NCBI GenBank assembly: GCA_022925895.1
Contig: JAKSYS010000565.1
Coordinates: 1-41,712, forward strand
Length of the DNA stretch: 41,712 nucleotides
Direction of reading: 5' to 3'
From: Fragilaria crotonensis
Lineage: Eukaryota > Bacillariophyta > Fragilariophyceae > Fragilariales > Fragilariaceae
Both the position numbers and the translations under genes were made by a program. Position 1 is the stretch's first letter. Every line of letters begins with the position of its first letter. The notes under the pieces are model-generated. The model did not search any database. It had not been told where the DNA came from and saw nothing but the letters and a program-made list of their open reading frames with translations. This document shows positions 19,795 to 30,230 of the stretch, piece after piece.

Positions 19795-20590
19795 ACTAGC
19801 CGTGGTGGTTGTGCTCAGACAAGGTGACAAGGAATTGACTGCTGACTTGTGTTGGAAAGTACTGGTTGTGCTCCTCAGGCCAGGCAACAAGGAATTGCTG
19901 GCAACTTGACAAGGAATTGACTCCTGAGTTGCTTGTGTTGTCAGGTGTTGGTGGTTGTGCTCAGGCCAGGCAACAAGGAATCACAGTCAACAACCATCTA
20001 CCTGACGTGACTAGTATCGCTGCTTGTTGCCATACAGCGGCAAGTGGTGGTCGCGCTCAGGCCAGGTGACAAGGAATCGACTCTTGATTTGTGTTCGCTC
20101 TTGGCGGTTGTGCTCAGGCCACCACCAGGCAACACGGACTCGCATTCAACACTTGTTGACTACCTGATGTGGCAATATCTGCTTGTTGCTTGCCATACAG
20201 CGGCAAGTGGTGGTTGCGCTCAGCCCTGGTGACAAGGAGTTGACTCTCAATTTTTGTTTGCTAGTGACGGTTGTGCTCAGGCCACCAGGCGACAAGGATT
20301 TGCAGTCAAGACTTGTTGTCAACTACCTGATGTGAAGATAGCTGCTGCTTGTTGCCAAACAGTGGCAAGTGGTGGTTGTACTCAGGCCAGGTGACAAGAA
20401 ATTGACTTTTGATTTTTGTTTGCTACTAGTGGCGGTTGTGCTCAGGCCACCAGGCGACAAGGATTTGCCGTCAACACTTGTCAACTCCCTGTTGGCAATA
20501 GCTGCTTGTTGCTTTCAGTGATAAGTGGTGGTGGTTGCACTCAGGCCAGGCAACAAGGAATTGACTCCTGACTTGTGTTGCTGTTGAGGA
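19795..20590. repeat. Minisatellite of ~160-bp units made of two ~80-bp halves
   Basis: The landmark GGCAAGTGGTGG recurs at about 20041, 20204, 20366 and 20522, spaced 156-163 bases. Within each unit, GTTGTGCTCAGGCCA followed by GGCRACAAGGA occurs about every 80 bases, and CTGCTTGTTGCCA precedes each landmark. The copies differ by scattered substitutions and small indels, so the array is old. It lies inside the inverted-repeat-bounded element, upstream of its coding remains. Confidence 0.85.
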
Positions 20591-20624
20591 GGGAGTCTTG
20601 TTAGGCGTGGATAGTTGTTGTTGA

Positions 20625-22300
20625 ATGATGTTAAATCCCAACCCACAAAGTGACCGTGCTTTGATTGGTGTCAAGAGGAAGACCACATCAAGTTGCACTG
20701 CTGTTGTTCTCAACATGGGTCACTCGCCAAGGGTTTATCTGGTGGGGGCAGCCTCAAAGTGTAAGGAATGCGACAGGAGGGATGGTTTGGGCATTGGGTA
20801 TGATTTGGTTGGCTGATGACAATTCTGGCAAGGGAAACAATGCAAATGTGCATCTTGAAACAAAGCACTCTGACGATACCATCAAATCAGAAAGTGCGAT
20901 GAAGAGAAACAAGACCCACAACAACAGAGCACCAGGGGTAAGGAATACCGCGCTAGAAAAGAGAGGATCAGCAGGGCTGCCAGGAAGACTGATAATGCAG
21001 ACTACCATTGCAATACTAGTGGTTATAATTACACTCGTCCTGAATATGCCAAGAAGAAACAGAAGGACGACAGCAGCATTGAGAGCCTTGCAAAACTTTC
21101 CAATCGCTCGCCCCTGAATTCCTCCTATCACAGGAACAAATGCTGGCTTGTCTGCTGGTGAAGGGCTTATCATTTGTGCCTGGATGTCCTGAGAAAGAGC
21201 TATCTGAGAAGACATTCCGTCTTGCTGTGACAGATGGTTGTTCTTGCCCTGGTGACATGAAGCTTTGTGGCACACCAAAGTCATTCATTTTTAATTCATA
21301 TAATTCTGTTTACCATCATGGCTATGATATGCTTCAACGGTCGTCTATTTCAGAAATGTTCCTAGAACAAAATTCTAAGGCTGGAACATCTGTCCATTTT
21401 GTGCAGAAGATTTACCTCATGGATGTCATTTTGAACCGATCAATCAGCCCTGCACTGTCCGCTGGTGAAGCTATTCATATTGATTCAGACATTGTTGCTG
21501 TTATGAGGTGCTTTGAGGATGATGACTTGATGGACAGCATTGACTACAAGTTCCGATCTTGTTTGGCATTCATTCCATCCTGAGTCAGGTGTAGATAATA
21601 CATTGATCCTGCTTGATATGAGTTGGCTTCGTCGCCGCTGCTGCCATCATCAGGATGGGTCAAGGTATTACACTTTTGGGGACGATTATGTGAAGAAGTT
21701 GTTTGTGGATGATTGTCAGCTGGTTTCCATTTGGAGAACTGGTTTAAGGACAACAAACTATAAAAGTTGCACAACAAAAGCACGCCAATGCTCTGATCAG
21801 ATGGGTCCCAGCAAGATGGCCCCAGATGAGTTCTCTGGTGAGGATTCTGGGACGTGGCCTCAGGATGCACTGGCAGCAATGTACAATTGCAAGTTGGCAT
21901 CCGCCACCTCCTCAGCCAGGGAGGGGGGCACCACTATGCACTTGGTTGCCATCATTTCAGCATACCACCAACATGTTGGATCCTTGACCCAGCATGCTGT
22001 GATCCCATCATTGATGTGATTATTGACTTTGAGAATAAGGGGAATTGTAAGGACCGGCAGACTGTCATTTGCATTCGGCATGTCCAACCCCTCATCCCAG
22101 GGGCTGGAACATGGTATTGCAATCCCCTGTAGAGTTCAGACCTCTAATGAACATGCTGGAAAGAGTGATGTTGGGTCCATGCATGCCCTTGGCACAAACA
22201 TCACTAAGGGCAACATGAAACCTGTCCCGTGCTACCAATTGCAGTGATCCTCCGGAAGATGCTTCGTGGCATGGTTGCTTGTGTCTTTGCATGCAATTGG
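20625..22300 (+). pseudogene. Broken coding remains inside the Mutator-like element
   Basis: Consecutive plus-strand frames (20625-20816, 20665-21117, 21140-21583, 21540-22019) have protein-like composition, for example FLEQNSKAGTSVHFVQKIYL and CFEDDDLMDSIDYKFRSCLA. They are broken by stops and frame changes, and I do not recognise a domain in them. Their position between the terminal repeat and the zinc-knuckle piece suggests the N-terminal and central parts of an element-encoded protein; that is inference. Confidence 0.3.
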
Positions 22301-23595
22301 GAAGGCATATTTCCTGATGTCCTAGGTGTGATCCTGGGTCTTGAAGCGGACTCTGGATTGGAACCTATTCCGCCCACCCATGAACGGAGATGGTGTTGAA
22401 CGTGTTGGATTCACGATTGACATGAGCGTCAATATGGGGAATGCTTCACACTACGATATCCACGACGCTTCCCAGGAAGGTAGTGTTGTTAGCAATGACG
22501 ATGAGAGCTTGCAGATCTTTGTCGTCATTCGATTGGTTCAGCATGTCAGCAGATTTCTTGTCAGCAAATGTCAGCAAACTGATTCTGCAAACGTCAGAAG
22601 ATGTCAACCGTGCTTTTGTCTTCCGTTTTCGTCATCATATGTCAGAAAATGTCCAGATTTCGCAAATTGTCAGCGATGTCAGCAGATCTGTCTTTCGTCA
22701 GCAGCGACGATGACGCTGGCATAACCTTGCACCAGCCAGACACAGAACGGATGATTTTCGCCGCCAGCGTGAATTCGACCTCATTACGAGCCGTATGGAC
22801 CTTCCAGGGTTTGTACAAGACAACCCATCAGTAGGTTTTGATTGGTACTATTCTGCCAAATGTTCATGGTCTATAACCTGACGGGGCAACCTTTCAGGCC
22901 TTGTGGTTCGTCTTTGCCATGGAGCGGCAATATCCTGGGATGGGAGAGTATTACGCCACTGTACTTCCATTTCTATGATGGTCCAAATAGTGAGCGAGTG
23001 ACTAAAGGGCTGACAGCAATTTCAGAACAATCTCTATGGAACTTTACTGCTGCCAAAGAGAGGTTGTAAGTGCTGGTAGCAATTGTGCAAAGAAGCAGGT
23101 CCTCAAGGGTGCTGCACTCAATGTGCTTCCTCCTGGTAATGACAAGGAGCATGCAGTGGCTCATTCAAGTAGACAACGATAAGGATGGCCCTATAATTTG
23201 TGTATGAGAATGTGTGTATGATGATCGTTGGTGTCTGCCTTGCGAATGGATCATTTTCATACCGACAATTACAGTGGAGATAGAAACTGCTACCAGCTAT
23301 TCCACAGTATTGCTTTCTTAGAGACACTATTGCTCCATAGCAGATGAACCTTCTAAGAATCTAACAACATGTGTACATCTTGCTGCATTCCTTGTTTACA
23401 GTTCTCTTTGTTTGACATAGACAAATAGTTGCGAGTTGCCAAATGCCTTTTTCCATCCACTTTTGGACTGTTCTTGCTCGTACTTATAATGCGGTGTTTA
23501 CATCACTCCTTTCATTGTCTTTCCTACTACAGTTTTGAGTTTGTACAAAACACGTTCAAGAACAACGTCTTCCCCGTCTGCTTGGAAACAATTGA

Positions 23596-23772
23596 ATTGA
23601 TGGTGTGACAAAAGAACCAGCATTGCCAAAGCGACAGGCGGGACGCACAAAGACGAAACAAATTTGCAGACGAGGTAAATTTGTTGAATTGGATATGGAA
23701 GAATTGCCTATTTCATGTTCCATCTGTGCAGGAAGAGGCCACGACAAACGAAGTTGCCCAAGTCTCAAATAG
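23596..23772 (+). pseudogene. Zinc-knuckle C terminus of a Mutator-like transposase
   Basis: In one frame up to the TAG at 23770 the sequence reads DGVTKEPALPKRQAGRTKTK, then GKFVELDMEELPISCSICAG and RGHDKRSCPSLK. CSICAGRGHDKRSC is a C-x2-C-x4-H-x4-C knuckle preceded by a basic proline-containing linker, the usual end of MULE transposases. A TGA lies directly upstream in frame (23593), so only the tail is open. The main catalytic domain is not recognisable. Confidence 0.5.
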
Positions 23773-24461
23773 TCGCTATTAGCGTGCGTCTACTAATAGG
23801 TAATAACAATTTTAGTGTGCATAACAACTATATGCACCATGTTGCAAATGATGAACAACAAGGTAACAACAAGGGGCTGGATTTAGGTTCATGTATTTGG
23901 TTTAGTTTTTCAGCTGAACACAATGGTACTGTATACCATAAGCTGCATCGACTATTGTGTCAGGTTCATTGATACAAACGCATCGCCCACAATGGTCAAT
24001 TTGAATTTGAAAGTTCAACAAAGAAGAAGCACATTGCAAATAATGACCACAGTAAAAGAGTGATAACAACTACCATATTAGCACAATCAGACTGGGAGCT
24101 TCAAGTGATTGAAACAAAATGACGGAGAAAGAGGTTGTGGTGCAAGGTTGGCAATTCTTCATTTTTGACATTGGCTACAATACCGTGTACCGTGTACCGT
24201 CTACCGTGTACCATATCATCTGTGGGGAGAGAGGATGCGGCAGGCAACAAACTGTGATATAGTAACACAGTTGCATGATAAAGTAATATATATATGTGAA
24301 CAAATGTATGCGTGATATTTCAAAAGCAAATTTGTGATATGTGATATACGACGTAGTAAGATGTAAAGTTGTATACAGAGGGTCATTGTAAAGCGTAAAG
24401 TGGCTGAAAAATATGCGATTTTGTAATCTCCCCATTTTTTAAAGACAAACCCCCCCAAAAC
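23773..24461. other. 3' part of the inverted-repeat element; no gene
   Basis: Contains a CCGTGTACCGT microrepeat near 24182-24212 and AT-rich DNA with TATATATG. The minus-strand frames here have no recognisable domain. Confidence 0.35.
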
Positions 24462-24526
24462 GATGACGTTTCGGACGATTTTGATTGGTGCAACTGCTTT
24501 ATCCAAGCGCATTAATTCTAAGCGCA
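24462..24526 (-). repeat. Right terminal inverted repeat
   Basis: Inverted partner of 19189-19256: CGTTTCGGACG, TTTGATTGGTGCAA and AAGCGCATTAATTCTAAGCGCA in this order. Confidence 0.85.
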
Positions 24527-25297
24527 TTATTAGGCATTCCCGCCCACTCTGAAGGGAATCAACTTTTCCATGCAACAGTTCAGAGGTCCTGCACATCAGC
24601 TGATTTTGCAACAAGTATAAAGCTTTAGCGCTCGTACACATAAATGAGTTGTACACGTTGGTGCTAAATCACAACTCAAATACGTGACTTCGACGACGGC
24701 GAGCAGCAGATGCACCAGGGAATTTGTTGTTGTGTTTCGTCAGTCCTTCTCCAACGAGCCCTGGTTGGACTGCGGTTGGTACTTCAAAACGCATCATGTT
24801 ATCATGACAATCTCAACCGTACCAGTTCTGAATGATTTCCGAGACAGAGTGTTCGAGAACTTGTCTATGAACGCTGGCAGTGGTTGCAAGGTTGATGTAC
24901 TGCTGCTCCGACGTGGTTCGACGGTTTCAAACCCAAATCTCGAAACCATTGTATGTTGACTTTCGAGATCTTACAGCAATTACTCTTCATCCTCAACTGT
25001 GTGGATAACTCACGACCATCCTTCAGTTCACATGGGCAGACACATCACGATTTATAAACTGAACTATTATTTACCTCAACTATGTTTGAACTCCAGACTA
25101 CCCATACTTCGAACACTGTTGCATTCATTTCTCATGAAATAACGACAAAAACACATGAAGTCGAATGCTGATCGCTGGTTGAAGGACAACACTGCGCAGC
25201 ATCGATGAAACTGTTTCACAAAAGCAGCAAATTTCTAACAGCTCACTCGCATGAATGACGGGAGCCATAGGGTGTGCGTGACGGTGGATGCGGTGGT
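24527..25297. other. Intergenic, one weak frame
   Basis: A 91-codon plus-strand frame at 24684-24959 resembles no family. The rest is AT-rich and gene-free down to the stop of the minus-strand proline-rich gene. Confidence 0.3.
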
Positions 25298-26487
25298 TTA
25301 TGCCGAAGAACCCTTTCCCTTGCCTGACATTGATGGACGTGGAGTTGGAATGGCAGGCGAACTTGTACCGCCCTTACCGCTTCCCTTTCCTGACATTGAT
25401 GGACGTGGCGTTGGAATGGCAGGCGAACTTGTACCGCCCTTACCGCTTCCCTTTCCTGACATTGATGGACGTGGCGTTGGAATGGCAGGCGAACTTGTAC
25501 CGCCCTTACCGCTTCCCTTTCCACTGGAAGGAGCCGTCGTCTTCATAGACTTTGAAGGGGCGGTCGTTGTGAGTGTAGGAGACGTCGTCTTCATAGACTT
25601 TGATGGGGCAGTCGTTTTGACTGTTGGAGCCGTCGTCTTCATAGACTTTGATGGGGCAGTCGTTTTGACTGTTGGAGCCGTCGTCTTCATAGACTTTGAA
25701 GGGGCATTCGTCTTCATAGACTTTGAAGGGGCATTCGTCTTCATAGACTTTGAAGGGGCGGGCGTGACAGGAGAAGGCGTGACAGGAACAGGAGAAGGCG
25801 TGACAGGTGCAGGCGTTACAGGGGCAGGCGTGACGGGAGCTTCGGTTGGCGGCTCGATGGGCGGGACGGGAGCTTCGGTTGGCGGCTCGATGGGCGGGAC
25901 GGGAGCTTCGGTTGGCGGCTCGATGGGCGGGACGGGAGCTTCGGTTGGCGGCTCGATGGGCGTGACGGGAGCTTCGGTTGGCGGCTCGATGGGCGTGACG
26001 GGAGCTTCGGTTGGCGGCTCGATGGGCGTGATGGGAGCTTCAGTTGGCGGCTCGATGGGCGGGATTGGAGCTTCAGTTGGCGGCTCGATGGGAGCGATTG
26101 AGCTTCAGTTGGCGGCTCGATGGGCGCGATTGGAGCTTCAGTTGGCGGCTCGATGGGCGGGATGGGAGCTTCAGTTGGCGGCTCGATGGGCGGGATGGGA
26201 GCTTCAGTTGGCGGCGCGATCGGCGCCTCGGTTGGTGCTGCAGTAGGCGCCTCGGTTGGTGCTGCAGTAGGCGCCTCGGTTGGTGCTGCAGTAGGCGCCT
26301 CGGTTGGTGCTGCAGTAGGCAGGGAACCTACCGAAGCCTCTACACCAGCATTGAGCAGGCGGTTCCAGTAGTTCTGATCATCCTTGAAAAGAGTGTTGGC
26401 ATTTGGTCCGTTTTCCTTGCTAGCGGCAGCGAAGTCCGATGAAGCGGAAAGGATGGCTGATGCCAAAACAAAAGAGCTGAATTTCAT
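25298..26487 (-). CDS. Secreted proline-rich KxxK (silaffin-like) protein, one-base frameshift
   Basis: The minus-strand ATG at 26487 opens a signal peptide (MKFSSFVLASAILSASS) almost identical to that of the gene at 369-1162, then NTLFKDDQNYWNRLL. Next come four 24-bp units (TAAPTEAP), about twelve 33-bp units (VPPIEPPTEAP), a VTPAP linker, six APSKSMK motifs and three 66-bp units (GKGGTSSPAIPTPRPSMS...), ending GKGKGSSA. One G is missing in a 33-bp unit near 26100 (GCGATTGAGC where sister units read GATTGGAGC); this alone moves the frame and produces a false stop at 25816. Restored in register, the protein is about 396 residues. RLL fits the RxL processing site and KSMK the K-x-x-K motif of diatom biosilica proteins. 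Secretion is well supported; a silica or wall role is inference. The 331-codon plus-strand frame is a mirror of the repeats. Confidence 0.75.
25316..25514 (-). repeat. Three 66-bp coding repeats
   Basis: Three almost perfect 66-bp copies encoding a 22-residue Gly/Lys/Ser/Pro unit (GKGGTSSPAIPTPRPSM core). Near identity at the DNA level indicates recent expansion. Confidence 0.9.
25836..26222 (-). repeat. About twelve 33-bp coding repeats
   Basis: Units GGAGCTTCGGTTGGCGGCTC plus GATGGGCGGGAC (plus-strand reading) encode VPPIEPPTEAP on the minus strand. Copies fall into sub-families (CGGGAC, CGTGAC, CGGGAT), showing stepwise local duplication. One copy, at about 26100, lacks a G. Confidence 0.9.
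26225..26320 (-). repeat. Four 24-bp coding repeats
   Basis: GCCTCGGTTGGTGCTGCAGTAGGC on the plus strand occurs four times and encodes TAAPTEAP-type octapeptides on the minus strand. Confidence 0.9.
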
Positions 26488-27657
26488 TGTTGTTGTCGGA
26501 GGAGTGTAGATGAGGAAAATTTTGTGAGAGGATTCAAATCGGAATGGTAAGGTGACGGTGGCGATGATAAGACGTCGCCACAGCCTATCCATTTTGTGGC
26601 TTGTTACATAGTGACCATACTACCAACTACTGGTACCACGGTCGCTACAATCGACGATGTCAAGATACCTTTTCAAAACATTTTCGTATATTGAGCACAT
26701 ACATTTATGTATAGAATCGTAATAAATTTTCCATGTGTAACACATGGAAATCGAGACATAAGAAAATATGTTTTTCGGTTCCTGTTGCCGGCGTGCAGGC
26801 ACAGTATTCATTTAACGGCAGCCTGTACACCCAATTCGTTTGTCGCCTGCAGCTGTCCTCGGTCATTTGCACACACACACAAAAAGGTATATATATCGAT
26901 CTTGTAAAGGACTCGTAATCATGTGCCAAGAGAAAAATATATTAGATCATGTATACTCCCAGTACTCATTACAAGTTGTACTTGAATCGACAAATGGGAG
27001 ATGATGAGATGAAACAGAATTAGGTCAATCCTGGTATAAAGGTACAAGTAGTTATCTTTCCGCAAAAGTGCCTTAAAACAGTAGCCTTCAATACTCGCAG
27101 TATGTCATTCTACAGTACTCAGTTGGTACAGCCTTCAATAATGTTAGTATGATAGCATAGGTTTTATAAAAGTAGAGTCGTAAAATGGTAGACGACGGTA
27201 CACTATGAATTCTGAATGTGTTGCCATCATTTTGTCCAGACATTCCGCAGGACCAAGCCTTCTGAGAAAAAACTAATAATCATTTTGTACTATTCTGGTC
27301 ACGTTAGACAATGTACTGCAAGTCTACGGTAGATCCTCGGAGTAGACAGTGCATTGTTCGGGCTCTGTCTTTCTGCTGCGTACTCGTACCTGGTACCAGG
27401 TACAGGCACCGGTATTGGACCTGCTACTCGTATCATATCTGGTACTGTACCTGGTACCTCTGAACGCGAGCGCATGGAACAATGGACTACTACCCGTAGT
27501 ACGGTCCATGGTATTGGTGACTCTCGACTCTCGTCGCCCGACACACCTATTCCTCGTCAGTTGATGTCGATGGTGAAAAGGCGTAGCATCGTGACTTGAC
27601 GATAACACTACCGAAGTCGCAGATCTTGCCATTCCTCGCAGTCCAAACGCCTTCGCC
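26488..27657. other. Divergent intergenic region; palindromes, no gene
   Basis: Lies between the minus-strand proline-rich gene and the plus-strand GRFxV gene, so it should contain both promoters. It holds a hairpin (TTTCCATGTG-TAA-CACATGGAAA, 26728-26750) and an 18-bp perfect palindrome (27386-27403) in a GTAC-rich stretch. No coding frame of interest was found. Confidence 0.45.
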
Positions 27658-30230
27658 ATGGAAGACACAGGTTGCATCGAATCGTTTCATCAGTCGACAG
27701 ATGACAACGCAGGACTTACAACAGGGAATCACAGTGCGGAGGAAGACACAAATAATAAACTCCGTCGCGATACTGGGTTGCAAGTGCATTCACAAGACGT
27801 ATCCCAACTGAGTACCGTCTTTCCAAGTATAGAAAGCCTGGAGACTGATGGCATTGGTTCAAATCCGGTCGTTCAGCATGTGCAAGGTCCGACAGTCTCG
27901 GTGCCCGGGATGCTTCATCAACCGGCATTGATTGATGGCATAGTCAGCACTGCACATGAACCTCGTGTGCTGATTAAAAAGAAGGGGCGCTTCACGGTCA
28001 CCCCAGACGCTCTCCCAAGTACGCCGAAAATGGTGGAACGATCTGCATCAGTGAATTCAGCGCAGACCACTCCTACAACCATACAGAAAGGGAGATTCAC
28101 TGTCACTCCCGACACGGATGCAGGTCTGATGCACATTTCTTCTGATAATTCTGCAGCGACGGCGCCAATTTTTGTTGCCCCAGGTGGAGTGGTCGCTCCC
28201 CCAAAAGTTGAGAAAAAGGGTCGCTTTGTGGTTTCCTCTGCTGTCCCGTCGGGTCTCGTCATCGATTCAGAAATCTCGCTGTCTCAAACATTCGAACGTC
28301 AATCTTCTATTTCCATTCCAGTTACAACTGCACCTCATACCAAGATTGAACCATTGGGTCAGCAACCCCATCCTGCTCCGCCAGTACAGAGTGTTTCACA
28401 TCCTGTGACAGTAGGAAATGTTGTCTCCACTGATCAGACAACTCCGTCCCTTTCAGGGTCAGAGGAGAAATCAACGATCATGAGCGGTGGCAGTGGTGTG
28501 ACCCGACTGGGAAAACCTCCGGCCTCGTTCGATAGCAAGGAGTTGGGTCGAACGTCGGGTTAGGAAAAGTGTTCTACTTTTTGGAACAAATGAAGGCTGA
28601 GGTATCCGAAGCGGATCGCAACACTAAACTACTTCAGAAAGAAGTGAAGTTCCTCAAAGAGAAGAATAAGGAGCTAGAAGCGAAGAGTAGGGAGATGGAG
28701 AAACGTTGGAAGGATCAGAAAGCAAACCGAGAGGCTGCCGAAGCAAAGGTTCGCCTGTTGAAGAAAAAACTGAGAGAACTCAAGCATGAAGGGAATGAAG
28801 ACGAGCTATTGGGCGAAAACATCAATGATACTCATTGTGAGCCAGGAGTTTCCTCAAGGTCGAGCTCCATTGGGGAATCTGAGGAAGTTTCTAAACTGAA
28901 TACCATTGGTTGCAACACTGATTCCATTCCTGATGTACTTGAAAAGTTAAGTTCAATGGATGGGCCATCCGCTGGTGCTCAATCGAGACGACGTGCATCC
29001 AACGACATCGCAGGCATGCAAACACCGTCAAAATCTAGTCGCGTATCCTTGGTCGAAGCCGATAAGTCACACTCATCAGCTGCAACAGCAACAGCTGCCT
29101 CTGTTCCTCAGAAACCAGCGATGTCGGCAAACTCAAGACCGCCAATGGCAGAGTCGCGACACGCTCGACATTGGAGTGGGTCATCAATCACTGCCGGGAG
29201 CGGCAATACGTCACAAATTTCGGACGAAGGACCTCAAAACTTCGTGAATCCAACTCACAAAAGAGCTTCCTCAAACAGCGAGACGAGCATTGTTGGTGTG
29301 AACTTGAATGAGCCTTGTGCGCTTGTCAACGGAGCTGTTGGAATCAATGGCGCCTGTACACAACAGCACCAACCTGGGGTTGCGTTACCACAGAAGCCTC
29401 AACAAGCATGGAATCAAGGTCAATATCCGATAATACAGCAACAGCAGTCGTTACAAAAGCCAACGATAAATGCGCAGCAAGGAACAGGAATGAACCATCA
29501 AGTCATACAGCAAGGACTTCAACAGCCACATCAACCACAACAGCACCAGGGAATGCAGGCTACGTCGCAGCGACAATCGCAGCAAGGGCTCCAGGTCCTA
29601 ACTCAGCAGCAACCTCACAGTGTGGCGACACTTTCGCCGCAACTGCAGCAGCAGCAAGTAGGAATGCCCCCTTTGACGCATCAACAGTCTGCCCACACGA
29701 CGCAGTTACTGCCACAGCATCAATCATCACACGGCATGTCGATGATATCACAACCGCAACAACAAACTCAAGCGATGACAGTTGCGCAGCAGAAAGCCAT
29801 GGGCATGCAACAAGCCTTCGTTACGCAACAACAATCGCATACACCGCAGAAGCTGCAGGCACAATCTGCTGTGTCGCACCCGCAATCTCTAGCTCAGCAA
29901 CATCAAGGGATAAAGCAATCTGTACAACAACATCAGCACACCTCTCCGTTGCAACAGCAGACCAAGGCCCAGCAGCAGCAATCCTCGACTCCGCATCAAC
30001 TTCAACCAGGAATGCAGCAGCAGCTTCCGTCACTCCAACATCAGCCTCAGATATCTCAACCACTCCAACATCAGCAGCAACAACAGAGCCCGCTCCCAAT
30101 CCAGACAATACCTGGTATTGGCGGAACGGCACCTTTGAGTCAACAGCAGCAACCCTTTTCGTCACAGTTCAATGCACAGCAGCAACAATCGATGCAACAA
30201 CCAGCGCTGAATGGACTCCAATGGTCATGA
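27658..30230 (+). CDS. Triple-GRFxV, coiled-coil, Gln-rich protein (frameshifted)
   Basis: The ATG at 27658 sits in a strong context (GCCATGG). The first frame (301 codons) has three KGRFxV motifs: GRFTVTP at about residues 110-116 and 145-151, and GRFVVSS at about 188-194, in a Ser/Thr/Pro-rich, probably disordered region. RFxV is the known docking motif for the CCT domains of OSR1/SPAK-type kinases. A TAG at 28561 interrupts; the next frame continues directly with VFYFLEQMKAEVSEADRN and a coiled coil of about 70 residues (KLLQKEVKFLKEKNKELEAK...). A disordered stretch and a long Gln-rich tail (QQPHQPQQHQG, LQQQQ and similar) follow, to a stop at 30230. One missing base near 28560 would join the halves smoothly, and no plausible splice sites are needed. 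The corrected length is about 857 residues. No catalytic domain is seen; a scaffold or regulator is inferred. It is convergent with the IscA gene. Confidence 0.7.

Larger units (their letters stand above)
19189..24526 (+). mobile_element. Decayed Mutator-like element bounded by ~65-bp inverted repeats
   Basis: The 68 bases at 19189-19256 (TGCGCTTAGAATTAATGCGC ... CGTCCGAAACGTTATC) return inverted, with a few changes, at 24462-24526. Long terminal inverted repeats and a zinc-knuckle C terminus inside (23596-23772) are characteristic of Mutator-like elements. The interior also contains a 160-bp minisatellite and many broken plus-strand frames. No 9-bp target duplication is visible at the outer edges, so the ends may be eroded, or the two repeats may be separate related MITEs. 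Confidence 0.5.

Noticed and set aside
19795-20590. Possible CRISPR-like array (regular ~80/160-bp repeats)
   Set aside because: The units are long, diverged and without constant short repeats separated by unique spacers; the context is eukaryotic. It is a minisatellite.
25251-26246. 331-codon plus-strand frame rich in VGGSMGGTGAS repeats
   Set aside because: It is the antisense of the VPPIEPPTEAP repeats. It has no signal peptide, and the minus-strand reading is supported by the paralogue.
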